Assembly: GCA_037954665.1 (NCBI GenBank) | Contig: JBBMOL010000197.1 | Coordinates: 558,001-622,000, forward strand | Source: Laguncularia racemosa | Taxonomy: Eukaryota; Streptophyta; Magnoliopsida; Myrtales; Combretaceae | Reading direction: 5' to 3' | Length of the DNA: 64,000 nt | Shown: piece after piece, positions 43,188 to 55,374 of the stretch | Layout: each line of letters begins with the position of its first letter | Numbering within the stretch: the stretch's first letter is position 1 | Position numbers and translations under genes: made by a program | Notes under the pieces: generated by a model | Seen by the model: only the letters and a program-made list of their open reading frames with translations | What the model was told of the DNA's origin: nothing | The model's database searches: none

Positions 43188-46100
43188 CTAAGGATAGTAC
43201 ATCTTTACAGCATCTGTGTTAATGGGGTCTCTCAATTCTGGACCATCCATTTGAGTTAATATCAAAGCACCTCTTGATAAAACCTTTTTCACCACATAAG
43301 GGCCTTCGTAGTTTGGGATGAATTTTCCTCTGGAGTCTTGGGCGTTCGGAAGAACCTTCCTTAGTACCAGATCCCCCTCTTTAAAGTACCGAGGTCTCAT
43401 CTTCTTGTTAAATGCTCGGGCCATTCTTTGTTGGTAACACTGGCCATGACATAATGCGGTAAGTCTTCTTTCATCAATCAGATTCAGCTTATCAAGCCTC
43501 TTCTTTACCCAGTCTGACTCAGTTAACTGAGTTTCTGACAAGATTCTGAATGATGGTATCTCAACTTCAACTGGTAGCACTGCTTCAGTACCATATATCA
43601 ATGAATATGGGGTAGCTCCAGTAGATGATCTTATTGAAGTCCTATAAGCCATGAGAGCAAACGGTAACATTTCGTACCAATCTTTGTAAGTTGTTGTCAT
43701 TTTCTCGATGATCTTTTTGATATTTTTGTTAGCTGCTTCTACTGCCCCGTTCATTTGAGGTCAGTAGGGAGTTGAATTTCTGTGGCTTATGCGGAATTGT
43801 TGACATAAACCTGTTATCGATTTATTGTTGAGATTGGTACCGTTGTCGGTGATGATGGACTCAGGAACTCCATATCGAGCTATTATGTCCCTTTTTAAGA
43901 AGCGGACTATTACCCCTTTTGTGACATTGGCATATGATGAAGCTTCTACCCATTTGGTGAAGTAATCGATCGCTACTAGTATGAATCTGTGGCCGTTAGA
44001 TGCTGTCGGAGTGATCGGGCCTATTATGTCGATTCCCCACATGGAGAAAGGCCATGGTGCTGATAACAAGTGTAGCTCGTTGGGCGGAGCATTTATTCGG
44101 TTTGCGTATACTTGACACAGATGACAGTGCTTGACATATTTTATGCAATCTGATTCCATGGTTAACCAATAATATCCTAACCTCATGATTTTTCGAGCCA
44201 ACATGTAGCCATTCATATGAGGTCCACATACTCCTTCATGCACTTCTTTCATTAGTTCGCATGCTTCATCTTTGTCCACACATCTCAACAGGATGGTATT
44301 AGATGATCTCTTGTAAAGTATGGACCCACTTAATAGGAAATGGCTTGCTAACCTTCTGAGTGTTCTTTGGTCATTCTTGCTAGCCATTTCGGGGTATTTA
44401 CCTTCTTGGAGAAAGGTCTTGATATCGTGATACCAGGGTTTGTCATCTTGTATCTTTTCCATTGTTAAATAGTAGGCGGGCCGACTTTCGATGTCTATTT
44501 TCATCGGTTGAACTTCGGCTCCCCCTGTTATCTGGATCATAGATGCTAGTGTGGCTAGTGCATCCGCGAACTGATTCTGAGTTCTCGGGATGTATGTGAA
44601 AGTGATTGCCTTGAATTCTTCAATTAACTCTGTCAAGTGTTGATGATACGGTACCAGTTTGGGGTCTTTAGTCTTGTATTCCCCTCTTGTTTGTAGTATG
44701 ATGAGCGACGAATCCCCATATACCTCTAATTCACGGATTCCCATTTGGCAGGCCATTTTGAGGCCAAGAATGCATGCTTCATATTCCGCGATATTATTGG
44801 TGTATGGAAATGTAAGTCTTGTCACTGCAGGGAATTGAGTGCTGTCCAGGGATATCAATACTGCCCCAACCCCACAACCGAATACATTGGCAGCTCCATC
44901 GAAAAACAATCTCCATTTAGCATTCTGCCCTATCCCAAAGTCTTCTACCAGCCTATTTTCCACTGTCAATATATTCTCATCCGGAAATTGGGCCTGTAGT
45001 TCTTGGGAACCTGTTTCGACAGGGTATTCCGCCAATTGGTCGGCTAAGGCTTGCCCTTTCATCGAGTTCTGATTCACGTATGTAATGTCGAACTCAAATA
45101 GGAGCATTTGCCACTTAGAGATTCTTCCTATCAAGGCTGGTTTCTCTGCCAAGTATTTTAAGGGATCATGTCTTGGCAGCAGTTCAATATGGTAGTAAAG
45201 GGTATATTGCCTTAATCGATGCATGACCCAGATTAAAGCACAACACGTCTTCTCCACCTCTGAGTACCTTTGTTCCCCATCCGTGAACTTCTTGCTCAGA
45301 TAATATATGGAACGCTCTCTTCCCTCTTCATCTTTCTGCCCCAACACACATCCCATGGATTCAGGGAGTACAGTGAGGTATAAGAATAAGGGCTTTCCTT
45401 GCTTCGGGACTATCAAGACCGGAGGTTTTATAAGATAGTCTTTGATTGCCTTGAACGCCTCTTCGCATTCGTCATCCCATTCTATTGTGGCGTTCTTCTT
45501 CAATAGACGGAATAATGGCTGGCATTTGTCGGTGAGCTGTGAGATAAAACGAGCTATATAATTTAATCTTCCTAGCAAGCTTCTCACTTCTTTAGCGGAG
45601 CGTGGGGAAGGTAACTCTAATATAGACTTTACCTTGTTAGGGTCGATTTTAATGCCTTCCTGACTTATGACAAACCCTAACAATTTCCCCGTTGTGACCC
45701 CAAAAGTACATTTCTCTAGGTTTAACTTGAGCTAAAATTTTCTTAGTCGTTTAAACAATTTCCTCAGGATATCTATATGGCTTTCTCCTTCTTTGGATTT
45801 GACTATCATGTCATCTACATATACTTCAACTTCTCAATGCATCATATCGTGAAGTATAGCGACCATGGCTCTCTGATACGTTGCCCCGGCGTTTTTTAAA
45901 CCGAAGGGCATGACTTTGTAACAGAAAGTCCCCCACGTTGTGATGAAGGTCATTTTGGTTTTATCTTCCTCAGCCATTTTTATTTGATTATATCCTGAGA
46001 AACCGTCCATAAATGAGAAGAAATGGTTTCCCGCGGTGTTGTCTACTAGAACATCAATATGAGGTAGGGGGAAGTTATCCTTTGGTGTGGCTTGGTTTAA

Positions 46101-46647
46101 GTCCCGAAAGTCTACGCATACGCGTACTTTTCCGTTCTTTTTCATGACGGGGACTATATTTGCTACCCACTCTGGGTAGTCGAATACTTCAATGAACCCT
46201 ACTTCTAGCAGTTTCTTGACTTCTTCTTTAATTTTCAGTAAGATGTCAGGCCTAAATCTTCTCAGTTTTTGTTTTTTAGGTTTGACATCTTCCCTTGTGG
46301 GAAGCCTGTGAACTACTATTGACTAGTCTAGCCCTGGCATGTCACCATATGACCAGGCAAACACATCTGCATATTCCGTTAATAGTTCGATTATCTCACA
46401 TTTTTACTCAGCACTCAAACTGGTCCTAATTTTGAGCTTCTTAGGGTTTTCCATGCTTCCTAGATTTACTATCTCCACAGGCTCGTCGATCGAGATTCCG
46501 CTTTGTTCATGTTTTAGCCAATTTTCTTGTATTATTTCGTGGTCTAAGATATCGCCTTCAAAAACTGACCCAGCAGCGTTGGAAACGATATCAGCGTTTT
46601 TACTTTCTACCTGCGCGAAATATCCCTGATGTTCGATAGTAGGAGAT
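43188..46647 (-). pseudogene. pol: Element C pol (exon 2): RT, RNase H, aRNase H, integrase
   Basis: It is one frame from the splice acceptor at 46647 to TAG at 43188. RT: VRVCVDFRDLNQATP (46110), MPFGLKNAGATYQRAM (45890), EVYVDDM (45815). First RNase H: 45000-45400. Archaeal RNase H: FFDGA, AEYEACILGL, VYGDSS (44560-44960). Integrase: HCHLCQVYANR zinc end, WGIDIIGPI, ITDNGTN and GAVEAANKN as D, D, E (43700-44260), then the C-terminal domain ending KMYYP. Stops lie at about 46401, 46322, 45834, 45733 and 43758. All correspond to Gln or Arg codons in element A or the expected protein, i.e. C-to-T change. Nearly intact otherwise. Confidence 0.94.
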
Positions 46648-46761
46648 CTGAATAACATAAAAGTGAAAGCATATATATAAGAAGAAGACAAACTGCAATT
46701 GAATTTGACAAAGTGTCTCAATAGAATTTGTTTAATAATTTTTCTCTACTTTTGAGCTAAC
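46648..46761 (-). other. Ogre-type intron between protease and RT in element C
   Basis: 114 bp on the minus strand, from AG|GTTAGC to TTATTCAG|ATC. It contains the same in-frame TAG as element A. Splicing joins AG with A to keep an Arg codon and shifts gag-protease into the pol frame. Conservation of both splice sites between two diverged copies is good evidence. Confidence 0.78.
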
Positions 46762-49700
46762 CTAGCGCTACTGGTAGGATAACAAAACCAATTGTTCAGA
46801 GCCGGATGCTGGTTGGATGTGCGGGGAGTTGATTTCCCTTGGCTGTCGTCCTCTTTATTTATCCGAGGCTCTTGAACGATGTTTGCCTTTCGAAAAGATT
46901 GTTGGAGAGGTGGGATGCATATCTGGGTGTCGATCAGCTTCCCCCTTATTTTGCCTTTGACACCTTTTGTTTGCGCTTCTTTTGCAGCCGTAGGAATGTA
47001 CCCCAGTCCAAACGTCCCATGCTGCCCCTCTTTAAACTGATGGCCCTCCTTGCTGGTTACCATGTTCACTTCATTGAAGATCTGCAGCCCCAGGTCTTCT
47101 GATCCCTCTTCCCCAATATAAGGTATGGCAGTCTCTTTGTATATGGCGTAATCCTGTTCGCCCAATACTGTAACTATCTGCCTGTTTGCGATGAATTTGA
47201 CCTTTTGGTGGAGACTAGAGGGGATGGCTCCAATAGCATGTATCTAAGGTCATCCCAAAAGCAAGTTGAAAGACCTTAGGATGTCGAGGACTTGGAAAGC
47301 GATGTGGAATACTTGTGGACCAATTTCCACTGGCAGGTTTACCTCCCCCACCATGTCTCTTTTTGACCCGTCGAAGGCTCTAACCACTATGGAGCTAGGT
47401 TTTATGTTGCTTGGATCGACCCCCAATAAGTCGAGCGTTGCCAATGGGCAAACGTTGAGGGATTATCCGTTGTCGATAAGTACCCGGGAGACAATGGTGT
47501 CATTGCACCTGACCACTATGAACAGTGGTTTGGTATGTTGGTCTCCCTCTTCTCCTAGCTCTTCCGGAGAGAAGGATATTTGGTCCATTGCGAAGATGGA
47601 GTCTGCCACGTGACCTAATTTGTCTGTAGTGATACCTTCCAGGACCTGAATCTTTTTCAGCACTTTAAAGAGTGCTTCCCTATGAGGCTCGGATGTTGTG
47701 AGAAGGCCCATGAGTGATATCTGTGCTGGAACCTTATTTAATTGTTCCATGATCTTGTATTCGCTGGCCTTAACCATCTTCGTAAATGCAGCAAGACCCT
47801 CTTCCTCTTCTTCCCCTTTTTCCACGTTGGGCTCTTCAGTCGGGCCTTTATACTTTGGATCATATAATCTCCCTGAGCGGGTGATGCCTCCCACCATAGG
47901 AGGCCGCTTTTGTTCGAGGGCCCGATAGTCGAACGGTGCAGCCTTATAATTCTCTGCCGGTATCAGGACATTGAATACATATCTTTTTCTTGGGATTTGT
48001 ACCTTAGTTGATTGTCCCTCATAGCACTGTATAACCCTGGGCTTCTGATGAGAGTTGATCATGTTGACAGTCTTCCCCTCTTCCTTTACCGGGTTGTCTT
48101 CCTTCTCAAATTTCGGTCCCCATCCACTAGGTGGCCCCTGCTCAGTCGGGGTATAAGAATAGTTTACCAAATACTGAAATCTCCCGTGTGATTCTCCCAA
48201 AGTGCCAACCGTTGGGTCTCCGGCTAACCATCTTCTCTTAATGTGTGCTTTTGGAGTTTCTTCTGGGGCTTGGTGGGATTGCTTCTTCTGTTGCTCAGTT
48301 AGATTCTTTTTAGGGGCTTCTTTGGGAGCCGACCCCTCTGATGTGATCATGTTGATGGTGGGCTTGTGATTGGGCAGTGGGTTAGTGTTGACATTGGGTG
48401 CTGGGGCATTCACGAAATCCAATTATATGATTCCTGCATCAATTAAGTCTTAGATTTTGTGCCAGAGCCTCCAGCACCTATCTGTGGAATGCCCCTCCTA
48501 ACCCATGTGGTAGTCACACTTAAGATTTGAGTCGAAGTTCTTGGGCTTGTACCGGTCGTTGGGGATCTCGAAACTAATCAAGTTGTCCCCCTTAGCCGAG
48601 CGAAGACCTGACTGAGCGATATAGGGATAGGAGTGAACTGCCTTGGGATCCTAGCGGCCTGATTATGACCCGTCATGGGTTGTTGGACTGGGGTACTCGG
48701 GGTCTGGAATGTCACACGAGTCCCAGATTTTTCTGCCTTACCGGAGTGGACTGTGCTGACAGTGGACTCTTTAGCTCTGTTTCCTCCTACAGGCCTTTAT
48801 GTCGGTGTGAACCTAGGAGGCTCCATTGTTTGGAGTCTACCAATGGTGATGGCACTCTCAATCCTGCACCCCGCAGCCACTACCTCTGCAAAACTGGATG
48901 AGGTCTGGCCTACCAGGTGTGAAAAATAGGTCTTGTCCAGGGTATTGACAAATATGGATGTCAATTCCTTCTCAGATATCGGGATGGCTACCCTGGTGGC
49001 CTGGGCCCTCCAGCGCTGAGCATACTCCTTGAACGGCTCAGCATGTCTTTTTCGGAGACTCCCCAGGTCGATTACAGATGGGGCGACTTCAATATTGAAC
49101 TTATATTGATCATAAAACGCCCGGGCTAGCTTCTCCCAAGTGTTGACAATGTTGAAGTCCAGGTGGGCATACCAGACCAGTGCAGGGCCTGTGAGGCTGT
49201 CTTGAAATGTCTGGAGCATGAGCTGGTCGTATTGAGCATACTTGCTCATTTTCCGGGCATATAGCCTGGTATGCATTTTGGGGCAGCCAGTCCCATCATA
49301 CTTTTCAAACTCTAGGGTCTTGAACTTTTCAAGGTATATCTCTTCCCTGTATGCTGGCATATTGGTGATTTCGGCCTGTTCAAAACCATTAGGGCCTTCC
49401 ATGATTTTCATCTTGTCATGGAGTTGCTGGAAAAGTATCTTCTCCATCTCCTTCTGTCTCTCTTCCATCTCTTTTTTCAGGTCATCAAAGGTCGGGCCCT
49501 GGTTGACCTTTAGCTTATATTCAAAGGCCGGGTTAAGGTGGGAATTGATCTCTTCATATTCCGGAGGCTGTCCCTCCACTACTTTCCCCTTTCTGGCCCC
49601 TGAATACTCTTCCTGGGTTGGCTGAGTGTTGCGCAGGAGGCCGATGCTTTCAGTTAAGAGGTGAACCTGGGCAGCCAGTTGTTGGACTGTTTGCTCTAGG

Positions 49701-49786
49701 GACATGATCCTAGAGTCCGAGGCAGCTTCAGCATTGGTGTTGTTGCGGTTGTCACTGCTGTTGGCCATTTTTGCTCTTGAGCACAT
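46762..49786 (-). pseudogene. gag-pro: Element C gag-protease (exon 1)
   Basis: It starts MCSRAKMANSSDNRN at 49786; the second ATG at 49768 is an alternative. Gag core at 48900-49500 (LVWYAHLDF, FYDQYKFN), zinc knuckle near 48480-48540, protease at 47240-47560 with VLIDNG before a stop. A 1-bp deletion near 48596, relative to element A, moves the frame. Stops are at 48797 (Gln to TAA), near 48447 and 48423, near 47463, and at about 47241-47249 where Arg and Trp codons became TGA and TAG. The exon ends in SSAR, before the donor. Confidence 0.88.
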
Positions 49787-50036
49787 GATAACTGGGCTTC
49801 TAGGAGGGTTCGGTTGCTTGGAAGCTATTTTGATACCTGGACGTGCATTTTGTTTTTATTTTAGTGCAATGAATGCAAGAATGATATGCATGTGTCACGC
49901 GGATGCTAAAAGTAAAAAGGGTTGACAACTGATTGACAATGTGATATTGAAAATTCACATTTATTAATATTGAAAATTCTGGAGTTCAAAATAAAATATT
50001 ACAAATAAAGATCTACTTCCTAGTTCTTTTAGTCTT

Positions 50037-51540
50037 CTATTGTGGAGGCTCAAACTTCCCACTAATGACGGCTTCCAATTCCTTGACTTTGGCTTGGCAT
50101 TTCTCCAATTGTGCTTCTAGGGCCTTGTTCCTTTGGTCGGATTCCTTGAAACGTCCCTTCCAGATGTCTTTCTTATGATCTGCAGCTTTAAAGTATACCT
50201 CCATTCGAGCCTTGACCTGTTCTAGGTATACTTCTGTCTCTGGATTGATCTTGTCTAGTTTTGGTTGGGTGACGTCTGGAACCTGATATGCTCTTTCCCC
50301 TGTCTGGTATAGCTGGCGGATTACAAACTCTCTGGTGGCTCGGTGTTTTCCCACTTCGCCATCTAACTCCCCAAGGTCCACATTCGGGCTTTCAATTCTG
50401 GCTTCCCAAAGTGCTTTGACCTCTGCTAGCTTCGCAAACTTCTCAACTACTAATAGGTTCGGATCTTGATACTCAAAGGTAACTGCTTGTACCGAAGGCC
50501 GATAAACTATGTCTTGGATGGTACCAAATTGGCGAACCATTGAGTTGGGGTGATACCCAACACATCTACTGGTTCCGATTAAAGGCACTGCTTGGAAGTT
50601 TCTGCAAGTCAAGATGATTTTGTTACAGCAACTCCACCTGGCTGTCCATAGAATATCTTCGGCACTGAAACTCCTAAGCAGCTCTACCCAATTGTGGCTG
50701 GTAAGGTCGTCGGGTAACTTCACCTTTTCTATACATGAATCTACAAGATCCACCTACTGGGCTAAGGTTTTTTCGGACCATGTTCAGCCCGAAACACTTA
50801 AGGTGGCTTACAAACCAGATCAGCGGAAGGTTGAGGCTTGAGCGGAGAATCCCATGGCCTTTCTTCTTGAGGAAATTTAAGTTCTGGATCTGTTCAGCCA
50901 GTAGAGCTAGGATGTAAGATCTTTCCTCCAGAAATTGGGTCACCAGCTCTGCGACCCGGTAGTGAATATAGAAGGCCCCGGTGGAGAACAGTATGGTGGC
51001 GAAGGCTGTCAAGATGAAAGCGTTCACCCTTCTTTGTCTGTAAGTTTTGGGGTCCCCACATAGTATGTCCTTCCTATCCCCGCTATCCTCTCGGGCGATG
51101 AACCAGGCTTCCAAATCATCCATTCGTATGCAATATCCATTGCAGTCTGCTAGGGCTTTGTTGACTGTTGTCTTACGGATGCCTAATAATCTGCTGAAGG
51201 TACCGGCTGGCCCGGCCTCGAGGTCTAGCATATAGATTTGATCGGTTAGTGCTGGAGCCTGTAGCAACTGGGTGTACTCTTCCAGGGTAGGGGTGATCTC
51301 ATGCGGCCCGATAAAGAAAGCAGCGGGCTCGATTTCCCATAATTGGAGCATGGCCCGGATTAAAGGCAAATTCACCTCTATCCTTGTTAGTGAGAGGACG
51401 GGGCCGATCTTTTGCTGGATGAAGGCCTGCTCCTCTGGGTTGTACAAGGTAAACCAATGGTCCAGTACCAATTTTGGGTCCAAAGGTTTGTACACCCGTA
51501 TTTCTTTGCGGAGGAGACGGTCGATTGCGGTGCTAGCCAT
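50037..51540 (-). pseudogene. Element C ORF1 upstream of gag (mobile-domain-like), one frameshift
   Basis: Two overlapping frames, 50674-51540 (288 codons) and 50037-50753 (238 codons), are one former ORF of about 500 codons, broken by a single frameshift near 50750. The N-terminal part has EITPTLEEYTQLLQAP, typical of the plant mobile domain / DUF7745 type found in Ogre ORF1. FSTGAFYIHYRVAELV and RQFGTIQDIVY fit the same family. The last 60 residues are charged and coiled-coil-like (RNKALEAQLEKCQAKVKELE). Its function in the element's life cycle is unknown. Element A may have had the same ORF outside the window. Confidence 0.78.
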
Positions 51541-52022
51541 CTATTTTACAATAAGAAATCGCCTAATTACAAACAAGACTATGAAAGCATTACAGGGAAA
51601 TAAATTCGAACTCCATGAACAAAACAACAAACCATTACATCGTCATTCAATTGTCAACCCCTTATGACGTCATGTATGCAAGTAGGTTGGTTCTAACTGG
51701 TTCCCGAGCTCTATGGCCTCCCGCATTCTCGAAGAAATGGATCTCAGGCCATATCGAAGCATAGGGTGGGGTAGCCTCATCGGTCCCGAACGGTGAATCA
51801 ACTCACTTCGCCCGAAACCTACACAATGGCTCCACGTCTTAGGTTTCTAGGACGGTCCGGGTTCGACCGCATCTACTCACACAAACATATGTATGCATGC
51901 TGAACCCCTATAGCAAAGAAACTAGAATCTAACTAATTCCTGAAAAGTTAGTAACAGAATAATTGAAGCACATTTAAAGATAACAATTCGAAGATTCAGG
52001 TGGCTTAGCCTACGGGCATGGG
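51541..52022 (-). other. Leader of element C
   Basis: About 480 bp between primer site and ORF1. Moderately GC-rich, with no ORF of note. As the packaged RNA leader it would be expected to hold packaging signals, but none can be recognised. Confidence 0.6.
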
Positions 52023-52040
52023 TCCCCAGCGGAGTCGCCA
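52023..52040 (-). other. Primer binding site of element C (tRNA-Arg)
   Basis: On the minus strand TGGCGACTCCGCTGGGGA, three bases after the LTR end. Its complement TCCCCAGCGGAGTCGCCA fits the 3' end of a plant tRNA-Arg ending GGAGTCG-CCA. Ogre elements are known to use tRNA-Arg. Confidence 0.82.
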
Positions 52041-52043
52041 TCC

Positions 52044-54124
52044 TGTCGAGTCTAATTTTTGAATTCCCATTCCTAATCCGATCTAGACTAGACCCTATGC
52101 TCATCTAATGTAGATCATCGACTTAAGTTAGGAATTTCATTTAATTTTGGAGTCGCCACCCAACTGTTGTTGGGAAATATTGAATTAAGACTAAAGGAGC
52201 GGATTAGTCTTAATTTGGACCACTAGTCGTCGTTATTTCCTCTTCTCGTTTTTGAAAAGAGGAAAAGGGAAAACCAGAGTTTCTAAGTCCGGAGGCTAAC
52301 CTATTAAAACCTTACGGTTACCACCTAATCTCCTGAAATTGATCTTATTTAGAAATGTGCTTCATTGTGTTTCTGTTACTTTTTATTATATTATTTCAAG
52401 AAAATGATTTTTTTATTTCATTTTATGGGTTGACCCGAATGGGTGCCTACGTACCTGCTAGTCAGGATCAAACAAGTCGTAGTTCGCTTTTCTGAAAACT
52501 TTAAGTTTGTTTGTGAATTTTAATTTTGAAATCTCTTTTGATTTATGTTTTTTATCATTTTTTGGATTTTTCTAAAAAAATTCTAAGCCTAAGCTTTAAT
52601 CTGATTTTTGAAAATGATTTTTAAGGAAAAACATCAATTTTGGATTTATTTTAAGAAAAATGATTTTTCTAAGTTCTAAAACTCAATTTTTTTTGAATTT
52701 TTATGAATCTTCACGATTTTTGTGATTCTTATGATTTTTTTTATTTTTGTAGTTTTTATTATTTTTATGATTTTTATTGATTTTTGTATAATTTTTGTGA
52801 ATTTTTATTAAAAAATTTATCCTAAGTTAATATCTATCCTATTTTGAAATCTAAAGTTTTATTATTATTTTCCTAATATTTTTTTATTTTTCTACATTTT
52901 TTTTTTATTTTTTCTTATTTATTATTTTTCTACATTATTAAATTCTAGAAAAATCTAATTTCTATATTTTCCCATTTATTAAAAACAAATAAATAAATAG
53001 CTAAATAAATGACAAATAATAAATAACAAATAATAAATCAATTCGGAATAAATAAATAAACAAAATAAGTAAATTAAATAAAATAAAAAAAATACAGAAA
53101 ATCCGACTTACCTGGATCCGGGTCGGTGCACGGGTCGGGTCGGATCGGGTCGGTCGGATCGGTCAGACACGGCGGCGGGGGTTGCTCGATCACGGCGTTC
53201 CGGTGGCCTTTTGCAGCGGGTGAGGTGTCGAATCCTAGCTTCTCGAGGGTGGTGAATCCAATGGTGGCGGTGGTTCACTCCCAAATCGCCTCCTGGTGGT
53301 AGTTCAACGCCGGTCGGTGGTCACGATTTTGGGTCCTTCTCCGATGCTCTCCGATTTGCACTCTTTTCTCACTTTCTCTCAATTCTCATATGTCCCCTTG
53401 CTTCCTCCCTTCCTCCTCTATTTATAGGCGTCCGGAAACCCTCTTGGATAAGCTCAAATCGACCTATTTGGATAAATCCGAATTTCTTCCGTTTTTAGAT
53501 TTGATTTTATCCCGGCGATTTGATGTTGATCTCTTGTTTTTCTTTGATTTATCTTATGAATTCGACTTTATCTTGACAATAATCTAGAAGATTTTGAAAA
53601 AAATGATCGATTCCACCTTCGTCGGACCTGCTCCGGCTTCTTCTCGTGTCTGTCCGGGTGAAGAAGACGATCACGCGTGACAGGCGTGACTTCCCTCGGC
53701 CAATCATACGCTGCCACGTGGCAACTCCAGGAGAAAGGCAAAAAAAATTGCATCGAATGCTCGGGGGAAGATTCGAACTCGCGACCTCCAGCCTCCCACA
53801 CGTTCCAAGCGCACGCACGAACCAGCTGAGCTGGCCCAATTTCCCGATTTTCTTTATATCGCAAATTGCATATATGCAATGCGATTTTTTTTCATTTTTT
53901 GTATTTTTTGAAATTTCAAAAATTTATAAAAATTATTCATCCCTCATTATTACTATTTCTGAAATCATTTTTCAAAATTGATGTGTTTTCCTATTTATTT
54001 ATTTTTTTTTGAATATTTTCCATTATTTTTGCTAAATTAGAAAAATTGGGAAAAATTGGAAAAAAATGAAAATTGATCATTATTGATTATTACTCATTCC
54101 TAGGGCAAAAATGGGGTGTTTACA
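52044..54124 (-). repeat. 5' LTR of element C (2081 bp)
   Basis: Same ends as the 3' LTR. In a 310-base comparison (53410-53720 against 40861-41160) I count about 11 differences, nearly all transitions. The TATA box complement is near 53421. Confidence 0.94.
53735..53835 (-). ncRNA. tRNA-like Pol III promoter segment in the 5' LTR of element C
   Basis: Same arrangement as in the 3' LTR: A box CAGCTCAGCTGG (complement of 53822-53833, 11 of 12), B box AGTTCGAATCT (complement of about 53769-53779, 9 of 11) and a T run downstream (complement of about 53740-53746). It lies upstream of the Pol II TATA box, so in U3. Confidence 0.47.
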
Positions 54125-54129
54125 AGGAG

Positions 54130-55358
54130 CATATATTGGGCTACTTTCTACTTTAAAGCCTTTACTTTTTTTTCCTTTCTTTAAGGATGGTACCCTTCAC
54201 TAGGTAATTAATAATTAAGTTAATCTAACACAACTCTTTAGGTTTTTGGGTCTTGTTAGCAAGGCATTCTTGATGAGACCTATTAATGCTCTTCTCGAGA
54301 AGGAATTCTATCAATACCTTCTTATCTAGGTCAAAAATCATGTTGAGACTAACTTAGATAGTACGTCTACTTGGGCATTCTAGGCTTGAGGGATCTTTGT
54401 AATGTTCAACAATGGAAAATCGGAACATAGGGATCTCACGACCTTAAGATACATAGTTACCCCTTCATCCTTAATTGCACTCTTTGTTGAGCTATTAGAT
54501 GATAGGTTGTGAGTCTAAAAATATCTCGACTTTTTCCACTCCGATTCCCTTAGCCATTTTCAAACTAGTAATGAGAGCTTCATACTTTACCTCATTATTT
54601 CTAGCTAGGAACCCGAACTTCAAAGTGTATTAAACCTTGAGACCGTGTACTCCACATATATGAGCCCTATTCCACTCTCCCCTCAAGTAAATGAATGATC
54701 TACATGAAGAGTCCAAGTGGGCTTCTCATAGACTTTAGTGGGTGCTTCATCTTCTATCGTTGACTCAGTTATGAAATTGGCGAATACTTGTGCTTGCATA
54801 GCGTCATGTGGTCAATATTGGACATTGTACACACTGAGCTCTAAGGCATAACGAACCATCCTCCCTAATGCATTAAACTTTTGAAGGATTTGCCTCATGG
54901 ACTAATCAGTGAGGACCACTATTTGATGAGCTTCAAATACCGGCATAATTTTCTTGTAAAGATAACCACGGCTAAAGTAAACTTCTCTATCTTTGAATAT
55001 TTGGATTCTAGGCCCTATAAGATGTGGCTCACATAATAAATAGGTCGGTTTTCTCATCTATTAACTCAAACAAGTACCAAAGAGAGAGCATGGCCACTAA
55101 TAGAGAGGTAGAGATAAAGTTTTTCTCATGTAATTGGTTTTGACAATACTAAGGGGGATGAAAGGAAGCTCTTCAACTTGTCGAATGCCACTTGGCAATT
55201 GTTTGTCTACTAAAAATCAAATGGGTTCTTTAAGACCTTGAAGAAGGGAGCACACTTATCTACAGACTTAAAAACAAATCTACTGAGTGCAACAATCCAC
55301 TTTGTCAATCTTTGAACTTCTTTAACTATCTTAGGGGGTTGCATGTTTAATATTTCCC
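54130..55358 (-). pseudogene. pol: Element D RT end, RNase H and archaeal-type RNase H
   Basis: Minus strand from 55358: NMQPPKIVKEVQRLT and SVDKCAPFFKVLKNPF (end of RT), then SKIEKFTLAVVI and HQIVVLTD..MRQILQK of RNase H (about 54880-55050). From about 54790 down comes the archaeal-type RNase H with LKFGFLARNNEVKYEALITSL, VEKVEIFLDSQ and later motifs. Many stops and shifts. The chain is cut at 54129 by element C and continues as integrase at 39465. RT's N-terminal part, protease and gag are missing. Confidence 0.8.
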
Positions 55359-55374
55359 CATGATAAGTGCCAAT
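55359..55374 (-). other. Decayed primer binding site of element D
   Basis: On the minus strand ATTGGCACTTATCATGGGG directly follows the LTR end AACAAACA. The usual Retand-type sequence is ATTGGCGCCGTCTGTGGG. The ATTGGC and TGGGG ends are preserved, the middle is mutated. RT sequence starts straight after, so a deletion has joined primer site and RT. Confidence 0.5.

Larger units (their letters stand above)
39466..54124 (-). mobile_element. Element C: complete Tat/Ogre-type gypsy element (14,659 bp) inserted in element D
   Basis: It is bounded by LTRs 39466-41562 and 52044-54124 and by a perfect AGGAG duplication (39461-39465 and 54125-54129). On the minus strand: tRNA-Arg primer site, ORF1, gag-protease, intron, RT-RNaseH-aRNaseH-integrase, 88-bp tandem repeats, polypurine tract. 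ORF1 upstream of gag, the protease/RT intron, the second RNase H and the large size are Ogre-like features. Pol has no frameshift and about five stops; gag has one 1-bp deletion. LTRs differ at about 3 % in two sampled stretches. It separates D's RNase H from D's integrase. Confidence 0.95.
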
